64,000 bases of DNA from Candidatus Nitrosopelagicus sp. (GCA_028343435.1 JAOLYM010000005.1:1-64000), one strand, 5' to 3'. Counted from the stretch's first letter, positions 18,617-32,110 are shown. The notes: generated by a model not told the origin, from the letters alone. Translations and numbers: made by a program.

Positions 18617-18994
18617 TTATTTTAAATCTTTTGCAATATCATAAATTTTGAAAATCATCTTATCATCTTGAAGTGAATTTATTATGGAATTTCTGATATG
18701 TTTAACCCGTAATGGATCTTCTGAATATACTTCTTTAATTTTTTCAAGTTCCCCAACAAAATAATGATTTTCAAAATAATTTTGTATTTTTTTCTGTAAT
18801 TTTGAGAATTCAATATTTTTATCTGAAAACTCTTCCGATTTTCTAACTAAAACTCGCAATAATCCATTAATTTTAGTTAATTCTACATCTAACACAAAAA
18901 AATCTTCTTTGGAATCGCCTAAATTTTTTATTACATCGTAACTGTTTAAAATTTTCTTCATTAGATCATGAAAGTATTCATCAACTACAACCAT
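18617..18994 (-). CDS. Hypothetical protein
   Basis: 125-aa ORF abutting the convergent neighbour. Confidence 0.6.
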   Translation of the reverse strand: MVVVDEYFHDLMKKILNSYDVIKNLGDSKEDFFVLDVELTKINGLLRVLVRKSEEFSDKNIEFSKLQKKIQNYFENHYFVGELEKIKEVYSEDPLRVKHIRNSIINSLQDDKMIFKIYDIAKDLK

Positions 18995-19108
18995 ACAATA
19001 ATCAAGAAAAAAATTAGTTGTAAATCTTTACTTAGTGAATATTATGAAAATATGAGGTAAAGATTATCAATCCAGCCTTTAAATTAGTAGCAAAAGGGTG
19101 TTAGAATC

Positions 19109-20452
19109 ATGCAACAGCAAGCAAAACTTGTATGTATTAATCCAAAATGTGGAAAAATATACCCAATAAGATCACTAGCCATAAAATGCGATTCATGTGA
19201 TTTTCTACTTGATGTGAAGTATGAAAAAAAACCAAATTCAAACTTAAAAGAGGTATTTTATGAAAGACGAAATCCACAAGGAAGTATCTATAATGAAAGT
19301 GGAGTTTGGAGGTTTAGAGAATTATTAAATTTTTGTGAAATTGAAACCGAAGATATTGAACAATGTTCAACACATTTGGTCTCATTAGATGGTGCAGAGG
19401 GAAGACAATCGAAGCCATATCATATGAGCAAGGTTGCAGAATTTGTTGGAATTAATAATGAAAATGTAATGTTTCAACCAGAAGGATACAATCCAAGCGG
19501 TTCGTTTAAGGATAATGGAATGTCAGCAGCAGTTACACATGGAAAAATGATGGGTGCAAAAAAAATTATTTGTGCATCAACTGGAAATACATCTGCGTCA
19601 GCAGGAATGTTTGCCGCAAATGAAAATATGGATTGTGACGTATATATTCCAGATGGACAAATAGCTCCTGGAAAATTAAGTCAAGCATACCAATTCGGAA
19701 CACAAATGGTAAAAGTTAATGGAAATTTTGATGATGCGTTTACAAAATCATTAAAAGCTGCAGAAGAACCAGGAAGCTATACAGTAAATTCTGTAAATCC
19801 ATTTAGAATAGAAGGCCAAAAAACAATTCCATATAGAGCACTAGAAGCACTAGATTGGGAAGTTCCAGATTGGCTTGTCTATCCTGGAGGTGCATTAGGA
19901 AATACATCCAGTTGCGGAAAAAGTTTGATGGAATTGTATGAATGGGGATGGATTAAAAAAATTCCCCGTATTGCAGTGATTAATGCAAATGGAGCAAATA
20001 CGCTCTATCAATTATTTAATGGTATTTTTGATGAAGAAAAATTAAGATGGAATGATGGCGCACCTAATTTTGAATTAATTGAAAAATTCTATAATGAAAT
20101 GAATGTAAATGAGGAACTTAAACCAAAAACTAAAGCAACTGCGATACAAATTGGCAAACCATCCAACATTGCAAAAGGATTACGCGCGTTAGATTTCACA
20201 GATGGAATTGTAGAAGAAGTTACAGATAAAGAAATGCTTGATGGAATGTCAGTAGTAGGATTAAATGGATTTGATTGTGAGATGGCATCCGGCGCATCCG
20301 TTGCAGGAATAAAAAAATTAAGAGATAAAGAAATTATTAAAAAAGATGACAAAGTTGTAGGAATTTTAACTGGACGTCAAAAGGAACCACTCCTTCCAAT
20401 TGATTATCATAATAATCCTCAAAACAGATTTGCCAGACCACCAAAAATTTAG
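19109..20452 (+). CDS. thrC: Threonine synthase with N-terminal zinc-ribbon-like segment
   Basis: CINPKCGK...CDSC; QPEGYNPSGSFKDNGMSAAV PLP-Lys motif; CASTGNTSASAGMFAA. Confidence 0.88.
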   Translation: MQQQAKLVCINPKCGKIYPIRSLAIKCDSCDFLLDVKYEKKPNSNLKEVFYERRNPQGSIYNESGVWRFRELLNFCEIETEDIEQCSTHLVSLDGAEGRQSKPYHMSKVAEFVGINNENVMFQPEGYNPSGSFKDNGMSAAVTHGKMMGAKKIICASTGNTSASAGMFAANENMDCDVYIPDGQIAPGKLSQAYQFGTQMVKVNGNFDDAFTKSLKAAEEPGSYTVNSVNPFRIEGQKTIPYRALEALDWEVPDWLVYPGGALGNTSSCGKSLMELYEWGWIKKIPRIAVINANGANTLYQLFNGIFDEEKLRWNDGAPNFELIEKFYNEMNVNEELKPKTKATAIQIGKPSNIAKGLRALDFTDGIVEEVTDKEMLDGMSVVGLNGFDCEMASGASVAGIKKLRDKEIIKKDDKVVGILTGRQKEPLLPIDYHNNPQNRFARPPKI

Positions 20453-20599
20453 GCTCAGATTATAGAAAATCAATTTTAATTAATCTCAAGGCTTTAATAC
20501 AAACCACATCTAAATTAGATTAATCTGAAATGTGGTGTAACTACAATATATGACGAATAGGGTTCATTTTAATAAAATAAAATCATTAGAGGGTGTCAA

Positions 20600-21844
20600 A
20601 TGCAATTAGAGTTTGAGGTACCATTATTGGTAGTTTTGATTGGGCTTTCTGGTTTCTTTAGTGGACTAGAAGTAGCACTAGTCGGAGTTAGAATTTCAAA
20701 AATTGAACAAATGGTAAAAGATAAAGTGAAAGGCTCAACAACACTTCTAAAATTAAAAACAAATCCTAGCCGCATGATGGCCAGCGTTAATCTGGGAAAT
20801 AATTTAGTAAATGTTGCATCCACCGCAATTGCAACAGACATTGCACTCAAAATATTTGGAAATGATGGTTTAGCAATAGTGATTGGAATAATGACATTCC
20901 TCATACTGGTTTTTGGAGAAATAACTCCAAAGACGTATTGTAATGCAAATGCCGCAAAAATTGCGGCAAGATATAGCAGAGTATTATTAGTATTCAGTTA
21001 TGCATTTTATCCGGTAGTTAGAATTTTAGAAGCAATAACCAAAGGAATTATCAGTTTAACGGGAAGTAGTGACAATCCACCTGGATTAACAGAAGACGAA
21101 ATTAAAGGGGTAATTGATCAGGGGTTAAAAGATAAAGCTATAGAAAAACAAGAAAGTGAATTAGTTCACGGAGCGCTAAATTTTGATGACATAGTAATTC
21201 GTTCAGTCATGACACCACGAACAAAAATGTTCATACTAAATTCTAAAAAAATATTGTTTGAAGCATTACCTGAAATTAACAATAGTGGTTTTTCAAGAAT
21301 TCCAGTATATTCAGAAAATAGTGATAACATCATAGGAATTGTGCATGTTAGAGATGTTTTGAAATCATTAGAGCAAAATGAAAAAGTGGTATCACTTGAA
21401 AGCATAATGAGAGAACCAATTTTTGTATCACAAGAAAAACGTGTTAGTGATTTACTAAAAGAAATGCAAGGAAGGCAAACGCACATGGCGATAGTCGTAG
21501 ATGAATTTGGAGGAGTAGAAGGATGTGTTACACTAGAAGATTTACTTGAAGAAATTGTAGGTGAAATTCATGATGAAAAAGATACAGTACAACAAGTATT
21601 CCAGAGTGAAGGGAATGATGCAATTTTAACTAACGGAGATATCGAAATAGATAAAATTAATGAAATTTTCAAAACCAATATACCCGAAGGGGATGATTAT
21701 TCCCGATTGAATGGATTACTGCATGAGAAATTACGAGACATACCAAAAGAAGGCGATAAAATTGAGATAGACTCCTTAAGAATAATGGTAGAAAAAGTTT
21801 CAAAAAATAAACCAGATAAGATTAGGATAGAGAAAATCAAATGA
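20600..21844 (+). CDS. CNNM (DUF21) plus CBS pair, CorC/HlyC-type transporter
   Basis: GLSGFFSGLEVALVGVR..., VIRSVMTPRTKMF, FGGVEGCVTLEDLLEEIVGEI. Confidence 0.88.
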   Translation: MQLEFEVPLLVVLIGLSGFFSGLEVALVGVRISKIEQMVKDKVKGSTTLLKLKTNPSRMMASVNLGNNLVNVASTAIATDIALKIFGNDGLAIVIGIMTFLILVFGEITPKTYCNANAAKIAARYSRVLLVFSYAFYPVVRILEAITKGIISLTGSSDNPPGLTEDEIKGVIDQGLKDKAIEKQESELVHGALNFDDIVIRSVMTPRTKMFILNSKKILFEALPEINNSGFSRIPVYSENSDNIIGIVHVRDVLKSLEQNEKVVSLESIMREPIFVSQEKRVSDLLKEMQGRQTHMAIVVDEFGGVEGCVTLEDLLEEIVGEIHDEKDTVQQVFQSEGNDAILTNGDIEIDKINEIFKTNIPEGDDYSRLNGLLHEKLRDIPKEGDKIEIDSLRIMVEKVSKNKPDKIRIEKIK

Positions 21845-22894
21845 TTATTCTTTACTAAAATTAGATTCTAGTAATTTTTTTTTCTCAGACATGTTAAATA
21901 ATTTTTCAGTATGTTTAACAGCATCTTCATGTGATTTTTGAAACAACATTGCTTGTAATAACATGTGGTTTTCAGGTATTACAATTCCTGTTTGATCATC
22001 AGAATACATCATTTGAATTGTATCATCAATTTTTTGTGTCATGTTAGCGTGTATGTGAATCATGTTAGTGTCTTTAAAACTAAAATTTAATTTTTCTGCG
22101 AAATCTCTTACGTCTTTAGTTCCTTTCGCATTCCATAATGTTGCAACTCCATATTCATTTTTGAATAGATCATGTATCTCATCAACCGATGGGGTATTTT
22201 CTTTAAAACGTATATCCATCATGTGTAAATGCATTTGTCTGGTGGGAACTTTAATTGCACGAACGAACAAAGGTGCGTCTTTCCCAAAATATGATTTTAC
22301 ATCCTCTCCATGATGTGGACTTTGAGTTAATTCAATTGTATCAGGTACCGTTTCATCTGTTTGTTCAATATCGGCCCATCGTCTTACCAATGTGACGTCG
22401 AATCGTTTAATTGAATTTCCAAAATTTTTTCTTAAAGGTTCTAAAATTCGACCCATTCCAGTAACATTACAGCTACCTTGCATAACATGTTTTTTTCCAA
22501 TCGCATCAGCATAATTTACTTTTGAATTAAATAATAAATCTGAAACTGCATTCTCACCATCAACTGATTCTCCACCTTGATAAATTGAGGATATATTTCG
22601 AGGTTCATAAAATAATTTTTTATTTTTGAATCCAATCCCTCCAGGAGATGCATCAATTACAAGATCTGACTCATCTAAAGCAGATTCTATGTTTCCAGTT
22701 ATAGTGAAATCAGAGAATGCGTTTTGATTTTTTTCAGGAACATATACCTTAAACCCTTTTTCTATAGCTTCGTTTACTTTTGAATCTGGAGAATATTTTC
22801 CAACTCCCACCAATTCAATTTCAGGATCATCTTTGATAAATTGGATTATACGACTACCAATTGAACCATAACCATTGACAAAGACTTTCTTCAT
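21845..22894 (-). CDS. gap: Type II (archaeal) glyceraldehyde-3-phosphate dehydrogenase
   Basis: VFVNGYGSIGSRI, MQGSCNVTGMGRIL active-site Cys block. Confidence 0.88.
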   Translation of the reverse strand: MKKVFVNGYGSIGSRIIQFIKDDPEIELVGVGKYSPDSKVNEAIEKGFKVYVPEKNQNAFSDFTITGNIESALDESDLVIDASPGGIGFKNKKLFYEPRNISSIYQGGESVDGENAVSDLLFNSKVNYADAIGKKHVMQGSCNVTGMGRILEPLRKNFGNSIKRFDVTLVRRWADIEQTDETVPDTIELTQSPHHGEDVKSYFGKDAPLFVRAIKVPTRQMHLHMMDIRFKENTPSVDEIHDLFKNEYGVATLWNAKGTKDVRDFAEKLNFSFKDTNMIHIHANMTQKIDDTIQMMYSDDQTGIVIPENHMLLQAMLFQKSHEDAVKHTEKLFNMSEKKKLLESNFSKE

Positions 22895-22966
22895 CTATAA
22901 TTGTTAGAGAATCCAGTCTTTTATAATTAATGGAAGGATTAAATCACATGATTTAGTCATTTTTTT

Positions 22967-23791
22967 ATGGATGCAAAAGATTCAAACAAAGATTTTACAT
23001 TTTCTATAGAGGGTAGAGATTATACAATTTCAGAAAAAAATGATACTAGTAAAAATAACACCATAAAAAATAGTAAAAAACAGACATTACACGTACCATC
23101 ATTAACAATTGGCGCAATAATTTCCGGAATATGTATTGCAATTGTGATTTTTGGAATTGGGGAGTTATCAGTGTCATCCATGCCATTAGTAGAAAAACAA
23201 TTGGCAGAAGAACAAGTTGAGCCAGTACAAATCACAATGGACACATTTTTTAAAAATGGTTCTCCAATACTTGGGAATCCAAATGCAGACATCACAGTAA
23301 TTGAGTTCGGAGATTATCAGTGTCATTTTTGTAATGTACATTTTCAGAATACTGAACATAAAATTTTTGACGAATATGTGATGACTGGAAAAGTCAATGT
23401 AATCTTTAAGGATTATACAATTGTTGGTCAAGATTCAGTAGGTGCGGCCCATGCAGCACATTGTGCTTCAGAACAAGGTAAATTCTGGGAATATCATGAT
23501 GTATTATTTACTAATTGGAGTGGCGAAAATAACGGATGGGCGAGTAATGAAAATATTCTAAAATTTGCAGATGAAATTGGATTAAATATGGATGCATTTG
23601 TTGAATGTAATGTTGATAAACGGTATGAACAAAAAATTGCCGCTAGTAATGGCGATGCACAGAAATTAGGAATATCCGGTACGCCTGCATTTTATATAAT
23701 TTCATCTAATAGTCAGCAAGTGCAAACATTATCAGGTGCACAACCATACGAAGTATTTGAAAGAGTTTTCAATTCTATGCTTGAAAATTAG
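22967..23791 (+). CDS. Membrane-anchored DsbA-like thioredoxin-fold protein
   Basis: N-terminal TM helix; ITVIEFGDYQCHFCNVHF (CxxC), GISGTPAFYI. Confidence 0.88.
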   Translation: MDAKDSNKDFTFSIEGRDYTISEKNDTSKNNTIKNSKKQTLHVPSLTIGAIISGICIAIVIFGIGELSVSSMPLVEKQLAEEQVEPVQITMDTFFKNGSPILGNPNADITVIEFGDYQCHFCNVHFQNTEHKIFDEYVMTGKVNVIFKDYTIVGQDSVGAAHAAHCASEQGKFWEYHDVLFTNWSGENNGWASNENILKFADEIGLNMDAFVECNVDKRYEQKIAASNGDAQKLGISGTPAFYIISSNSQQVQTLSGAQPYEVFERVFNSMLEN

Positions 23792-23860
23792 AAAATTTCT
23801 AATAATATGAATAAGATCGCCAGAAAATTCATCACTACGTAAATCATATTTACTCTAGAA

Positions 23861-23873
23861 ATCTTATATACCC
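23861..23873 (+). promoter_or_regulatory. Candidate TATA box (atcttatataccc)
   Basis: 20-32 bp upstream of ATG 23893. Confidence 0.4.
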
Positions 23874-23892
23874 ACATCATGGGGCATAGCTA

Positions 23893-25290
23893 ATGGCAGC
23901 AGGAATTGATGATATTTCAATTTACATTCCACGATTATTCATGGATGCAGGAGACTTTGCAGAAGCAAGAGGTCTTGATCCTCAAAAATTAGTTAAAGGA
24001 TTAGGAGTTTCGAAGATGGCAATCGTAGATGCTAATCAGGATCCTGCATGTTTAGCCGCAAATGCATGTTTGAAAATTATGCAGAAAAATAAATTATCGC
24101 CAGAAGAAATTGGAAGGCTGTATGTTGCGACCGAATCATCTTTTGATGAATCTAAAGCAATGAATTCTTATGTTATTGGGATGTTAGAACAAGTTTACGG
24201 AGCAGGTTCATTCCAACATTGCGGAGGTATTGAATGTAAGTTTGCATGTGTTAGTGGTTCTTATGCATTATATGATAATACAAACTGGATTCGTGCAGGA
24301 GAATCGGAGGATAAAAATGCTTTAGTGGTGGTATCAGATATTGCAAAATATGATTTAGGTTCTAGTGGAGAAATGACACAAGGAGGAGGGGCAATTGCAA
24401 TGTTGCTAAATGATTCACCGAGACTTTTAGAATTTGATCCTAAAGTAACATCAACATCAATTAAAAACGAATACGACTTTTATAGACCATTTGGAAAAGA
24501 AACTCCAATTGTTCACGGTCAATATTCCAACTTACTATATCTAATTCAAGTTAAAAATGCACTAAATGATTACAAAAGAAAAGCACTAAAAACAGGATTA
24601 ATAGAAATGAAAGAAGGTCAAAGCATGCTTGACCACATTGATTATTTCAATATGCATTTACCATATAGTAATATGGGAAAGAAAGCACTCGCATACTTGG
24701 TTCGACATGAATTAAGAAATACACCAAAATGGAAAGAAGTAATTGCAGAAATTGGAATGGAAGAACCAATACCAAATGATCCACGAGGAACAATAGAATC
24801 AATTATTTCAGATTCAGAATTTATGGCAAAAGATAGTGAATTTACAAAAAGATTTGCCAAAACTGAAACATATCAGGAAATTTATGAAAGTAAGGTTGCA
24901 AGTTCATTGATTGCATCAAAGAGTATTGGTAATCTCTATACCGCGTCACTATACTTAGGATTTAGAAGTTGTTTAGAATATGAATTCCAGAAAGGCATAA
25001 GCTTGGATGGAAAACGTTTTGGATTTGCATCATATGGAAGTGGTAGTAGTGCAATGGTATTCAGCGGAGTAATACAACCAGATCACCTGGAAATTGTAAA
25101 AGAAATGAATTTGGAAACAGAAATCGGAGAACGGCAAAGATTGAGTTTATCAGATTATGAAGAACTGCATGAGAATAAACGTACGCCAGATCAATCAATA
25201 CTTAATGCAAAAAAAGAATTTATTTTAGAACATGTTGAACAAATTTCCTCAGAAAAACGAGGGGAAAGAAGATACGCATTTGTTGAATAA
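23893..25290 (+). CDS. Hydroxymethylglutaryl-CoA synthase family protein
   Basis: GIDDISIYIPRLFMD, GGIECKFACVSGSYAL Cys block, YFNMHLPYSNMGKKAL. Confidence 0.85.
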   Translation: MAAGIDDISIYIPRLFMDAGDFAEARGLDPQKLVKGLGVSKMAIVDANQDPACLAANACLKIMQKNKLSPEEIGRLYVATESSFDESKAMNSYVIGMLEQVYGAGSFQHCGGIECKFACVSGSYALYDNTNWIRAGESEDKNALVVVSDIAKYDLGSSGEMTQGGGAIAMLLNDSPRLLEFDPKVTSTSIKNEYDFYRPFGKETPIVHGQYSNLLYLIQVKNALNDYKRKALKTGLIEMKEGQSMLDHIDYFNMHLPYSNMGKKALAYLVRHELRNTPKWKEVIAEIGMEEPIPNDPRGTIESIISDSEFMAKDSEFTKRFAKTETYQEIYESKVASSLIASKSIGNLYTASLYLGFRSCLEYEFQKGISLDGKRFGFASYGSGSSAMVFSGVIQPDHLEIVKEMNLETEIGERQRLSLSDYEELHENKRTPDQSILNAKKEFILEHVEQISSEKRGERRYAFVE

Positions 25291-25295
25291 ATCTA

Positions 25296-27847
<2,552 letters not shown>

Positions 27848-27926
27848 ATTTTTTATGACTAATTAATGGTTAACCATAGATTTTATGCAAGTTAACGCTT
27901 ATTTAGTGAATTTTTTAATTTCGAAT

Positions 27927-28907
27927 ATGCAAAATCAAACAGAGTTAATCCTAGAATGTAAAAACAGAGTACTTAACAAACAGGGCTTAACTACAGAAAT
28001 GACAAATGAGTTATTCAATGTAGAAGATAAAGTTTTGAGCCAACTATCAGACGCAGCAAATGAGATTACCAGAACGTTTCAAGGATCAAAAATAGATGTT
28101 GAGCAATTAGCAAATATTAAAAAAAATTATTGCAGTGAAGATTGTACATTCTGTAGTCAATCTGCATTTTTTGATACAGGTATCGACAAATATCAATTAA
28201 TGTCTGCCGAGGAAGTAGTTAGACAAGCAATGGATGCAAAGAAAGCAGGTGCACACTCATATTGTTTAGTTGCAGCATGGAGAGAACCAACAGACAGAGA
28301 TTTTGATAAAGTTTGTCACATAATTAATGAAGTTAATAAAAAAGTAGGCATTTCAATAGAATGTAGTTTAGGATTTCTAACAATTCAGCAAGCAACAAAA
28401 TTAAAAGAATTAGGAGTAATCAGATATAACCATAATTTAGAAACATCTGAATCTAAATTTCCAGAAATTTGTACAACTCATACATATCAAGATAGAATTG
28501 ATACACTGCATACCGCAAGAAAAGCAGGGTTGGAGCTTTGTACTGGAGGAATAATAGGTATGGGAGAGACAAGAAAGCAAAGAGAAGAGCTGGTCCAAGC
28601 AATATCTAAACTCAATCCAGAAGAAGTTACAGTGAACTTACTTGTAGCATTCCCAGGTACGCCTTTAGAACTACAAACCCCATTAAGTTTAGAAGAAATA
28701 CTAAGAGTGTTTGCAGTTTTGAGATTTTTACTTCCAAAAAGTATTATAAAAATTTCAGGCGGTAGGGAAGTTAATTTGAATGACGATGGAAAAGAATTAC
28801 TTTTGAGCGGTGCCAACGGAATTATTAGTGCAGGTTACTTGACACTAGACGGAAACTCCATGCAAAAAGATGTTAAAATGATAAAAGAGATTGATCTTGA
28901 AGCCTAA
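27927..28907 (+). CDS. bioB: Biotin synthase (radical SAM)
   Basis: NYCSEDCTFCSQSAF radical SAM motif (CxxxCxxC); start chosen at 27927. Confidence 0.93.
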   Translation: MQNQTELILECKNRVLNKQGLTTEMTNELFNVEDKVLSQLSDAANEITRTFQGSKIDVEQLANIKKNYCSEDCTFCSQSAFFDTGIDKYQLMSAEEVVRQAMDAKKAGAHSYCLVAAWREPTDRDFDKVCHIINEVNKKVGISIECSLGFLTIQQATKLKELGVIRYNHNLETSESKFPEICTTHTYQDRIDTLHTARKAGLELCTGGIIGMGETRKQREELVQAISKLNPEEVTVNLLVAFPGTPLELQTPLSLEEILRVFAVLRFLLPKSIIKISGGREVNLNDDGKELLLSGANGIISAGYLTLDGNSMQKDVKMIKEIDLEA

Positions 28908-30027
28908 ATTTGGCACACTTGAAAAGAAATTAAGTGTAATTAAAAAAAACAATCTACTACGAAATCTACAGGATAGCCAAGTTGAAAAACAATTCATAAA
29001 GCAAAATGGAAAAAAACTTTTGAATTTTTCATCAAATGATTATCTTGGAATAAATCCAGGTAAGATAAAACATACTCAATTCCAATCTAGTTCAAGACTT
29101 GTTTCTGGAAATGATACTAGTTTTTCAATACTTGAAAAAAAATTATCGAAACATAAATCACAAGAAAAATCAATAATTTTTCCCACAGGATATATGGCAA
29201 ACCTTGGAATAATTTCTTCAATGGCAAACAAACAGGATACAATATTCAGTGATGAGTTAAACCACGCAAGTATTGTTGAAGCATGTAAGTTATCCGGATC
29301 TAAAATTAAAATTTTCAAACATAATGATATGGGAGATTTAGAACGAAAAATTGAGAAAACTAAAGGGAAAAAACTTTTGATTACAGAAGGTATATTCAGT
29401 ATGGATGGCGACTGGTCACAATTAGATAAAATATCTCAATTGACAGAAAAACATGAAATTATCACAATTCTAGATGATGCACACGGGGATTTTGTATTAG
29501 GAAAAGATGGAAAAGGCACTGCAAATTTTTTCAATGTGGAAAAAAAAATTGATCTATACATAAGCAGTCTGAGTAAAGGGTTAGGAAGTTTTGGAGGTTA
29601 TGTTTGTGGGAAAAAAAGTTTAGTTGATTTATGTATAAACACATCAAAGACTTTCATATACACATCCGCATTACCGGCATCAATCAATCAATACTCACTT
29701 GAAAGATTTAATTCAAACAGAGAGAAATATAGAAAAAAATTATGGGAAAAAATTAATTTATTTCATAAAAGATTAGAAGAGATTCAACTTCTGACCAGAT
29801 CAACAAGTCAAATAATTCCAATAATTATCGGTAAAGAAAAAAATGCAATGGAGTTTTCAAAATTTTTAAGAGATAATGGAATATTTGCACAGGCGATAAG
29901 ATATCCAACAGTAAAGAAAGATCAAGCTCGAATTAGAATTTCAATTACAGGTTGGTTATCAAATGAAGAAATAGAACATTCAATACAAATTTTAGAAAAA
30001 GCTAAAAGAAAATTCAAACTAAAATGA
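28891..30027 (+). CDS. bioF: 8-amino-7-oxononanoate synthase
   Basis: NFSSNDYLGINPGK, DDAHGDFVLG, SSLSKGLGSFGGYV; TTG start overlapping bioB. Confidence 0.9.
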   Translation: MILKPKFGTLEKKLSVIKKNNLLRNLQDSQVEKQFIKQNGKKLLNFSSNDYLGINPGKIKHTQFQSSSRLVSGNDTSFSILEKKLSKHKSQEKSIIFPTGYMANLGIISSMANKQDTIFSDELNHASIVEACKLSGSKIKIFKHNDMGDLERKIEKTKGKKLLITEGIFSMDGDWSQLDKISQLTEKHEIITILDDAHGDFVLGKDGKGTANFFNVEKKIDLYISSLSKGLGSFGGYVCGKKSLVDLCINTSKTFIYTSALPASINQYSLERFNSNREKYRKKLWEKINLFHKRLEEIQLLTRSTSQIIPIIIGKEKNAMEFSKFLRDNGIFAQAIRYPTVKKDQARIRISITGWLSNEEIEHSIQILEKAKRKFKLK

Positions 30028-30141
30028 TTAGCGCATCATATCGAAACCTAGTCCGCCACCAGATTCAGGTGCACCGACAAGATATGCGAATATAGTGATT
30101 GCTGCAAGTCCTGCGATAACGACATAAAATCGTGAATTCAT
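30028..30141 (-). CDS. Candidate 37-aa single-TM small protein, absent from the ORF track
   Basis: MNSRFYVVIAGLAAITIFAYLVGAPESGGGLGFDMMR*. Confidence 0.5.
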   Translation of the reverse strand: MNSRFYVVIAGLAAITIFAYLVGAPESGGGLGFDMMR

Positions 30142-30215
30142 ATGGAAATCTGAAAAGCCTTGAATAAAAACTCACTTGTGTTAATGATTTTATAAAATCA
30201 ATTCATAGAAGTGAT

Positions 30216-30944
30216 ATGGCAGAGATTTCACTAGTAATTGCATTTTTGGCAGGAATTGGTTCTTTTTTTGCACCTTGTATTTTACCTATGGTTCCAGCAT
30301 TTTTAGCGTATATTTCAGGAACAACATTATCCGAAATTAAAACAAAAAATAATGTCATTTCCATTAACAAATCTAACGTACTTTTAAATTCAATATTTTT
30401 TGTACTAGGATTCTCAGTAGTATTTTCTGCTCTAGGGGTAGCGATTAATTCAATTTTTTATGAAAGTGCCAATCAAATTGTATCAGAATTCAATCAAATT
30501 GGTGGAATTATCATAATATGTTTTGGTACATACATGCTTCTAAGTCATAAAATTCGCATACTCAATGTTGAAAGGAAGATATTTCCAAAAAGCGTAGGTG
30601 CCAGGTTTCCAGTGTCATTTTTGTTTGGAATGGCATTTGCAGCAGGATGGACTCCATGTATTGGGCCAATTTTAGGTACAATAATCACTCTTGCAGCAAC
30701 ATCGCCTAGCATCGCATTCAATTTACTACTCGCCTATTCTATAGGAATGGGAATTCCATTTGTAATGATGGGAGCATTAATTTCTAAATCAAGTAAGATA
30801 ATTTCAAAAGTAGGAAAACATCTGAAATATTATACAGTTCTATTTGGGATAGTAATTATTGTGTTAGGTGTGCTGGTGTTTTTCAATCAATTAGTTTTAA
30901 TTGCAAACTTTCCACTTCTAAATGAACTATTACTGTTGAGTTAA
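30216..30944 (+). CDS. CcdA/DsbD-type transmembrane electron carrier
   Basis: GSFFAPCILPMVPAFLAYISG, FAAGWTPCIGPILG. Confidence 0.88.
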   Translation: MAEISLVIAFLAGIGSFFAPCILPMVPAFLAYISGTTLSEIKTKNNVISINKSNVLLNSIFFVLGFSVVFSALGVAINSIFYESANQIVSEFNQIGGIIIICFGTYMLLSHKIRILNVERKIFPKSVGARFPVSFLFGMAFAAGWTPCIGPILGTIITLAATSPSIAFNLLLAYSIGMGIPFVMMGALISKSSKIISKVGKHLKYYTVLFGIVIIVLGVLVFFNQLVLIANFPLLNELLLLS

Positions 30945-30946
30945 AA

Positions 30947-32035
30947 ATGAAAAAAGAATACATGTATGCATCAATGTTATTTGGAATAATTGCAATAGGA
31001 ATAATTTCTATTTCATATTTTTACGATGAAGTTGATCTAAAACGAAATACAACTAATGACACAACAACATTAGATAAAACATTTCTAAGAACATCACCGG
31101 AATTAGAAGGAATATCAGGATACATCAACACATCTTCAGAAAAAATAAGTCAAGACATAGAAGGAAAAGTTGTGTTGTATGATTTTTGGACGTATAGTTG
31201 CATCAATTGTATACGAACCTTACCATATCTTACAGCATGGGATGAAAAATATTCAGATGAAGGGCTAGTAATTGTGGGAATACATACACCAGAGTTTGAA
31301 TTTGAAAAAGAATATGATAATGTTGTTTTCGCAACTAAAAAATTTGGAATAAAATATCCCGTGATCCAAGATAATGACAAAGAAGTATGGAATGATTTTC
31401 AAAATAGATACTGGCCAAGAAAGTATATTGCAGATCATGAGGGCTACATTAGATTCGATCATATTGGAGAAGGCGCATACAAAGAAACTGAAAAAGTAAT
31501 TCAAGTGCTACTAGAAGAAAGATCAAATACACTTGGAAATACATTAAAGAAAAAAGAATTGGTAGATCTAAATGAATTTACGCATGCAACATTTAGAACA
31601 CCAGAGTTATACTTTGGATTTAATTTTGCAGAGGGAAGGAATCAATTAGGCAATGAAGAAGGATTTTCAAAAAATAAAATAGTAACATATCAATTGCCTG
31701 AAAAATTTACACAGCATTATTTCTACTTGGAAGGAATGTGGAAAAACAATAATGATGGGATGAGACTAATTTCAGATTCAGGAAAAATTGTTTTAAATTA
31801 TAATGCAAAACAAGTAAACATCGTTGCATCAGAAAATGCAGTATTAAAGATAGAATATGATGGAGGTCAAATTCCAGAACAGGTTAGAGGTCAAGATGTT
31901 TCATCAGACAGTACAATCAAAATTTCAGAACCAAGATTGTATAATTTGATAGATTCTGAACAAGAAGGCCCCCATGAAATAATTATTCAAGTAGAAAGTC
32001 CAGGTTTTGAGATATTCACATTTACTTTTGGATAA
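30947..32035 (+). CDS. Membrane-anchored TlpA/DipZ-like thioredoxin-domain protein with C-terminal extension
   Basis: VVLYDFWTYSCINCIRTLPYLTAWDEKYSDEGLVIVGIHTPEF. Confidence 0.85.
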   Translation: MKKEYMYASMLFGIIAIGIISISYFYDEVDLKRNTTNDTTTLDKTFLRTSPELEGISGYINTSSEKISQDIEGKVVLYDFWTYSCINCIRTLPYLTAWDEKYSDEGLVIVGIHTPEFEFEKEYDNVVFATKKFGIKYPVIQDNDKEVWNDFQNRYWPRKYIADHEGYIRFDHIGEGAYKETEKVIQVLLEERSNTLGNTLKKKELVDLNEFTHATFRTPELYFGFNFAEGRNQLGNEEGFSKNKIVTYQLPEKFTQHYFYLEGMWKNNNDGMRLISDSGKIVLNYNAKQVNIVASENAVLKIEYDGGQIPEQVRGQDVSSDSTIKISEPRLYNLIDSEQEGPHEIIIQVESPGFEIFTFTFG

Positions 32036-32110
32036 TTTCATTAATGAAATTGAAGATTGCTTAAGAAAAATTGATCCATTTAGATTAATTTTTTTTAGTC
32101 GCGCTATAAA

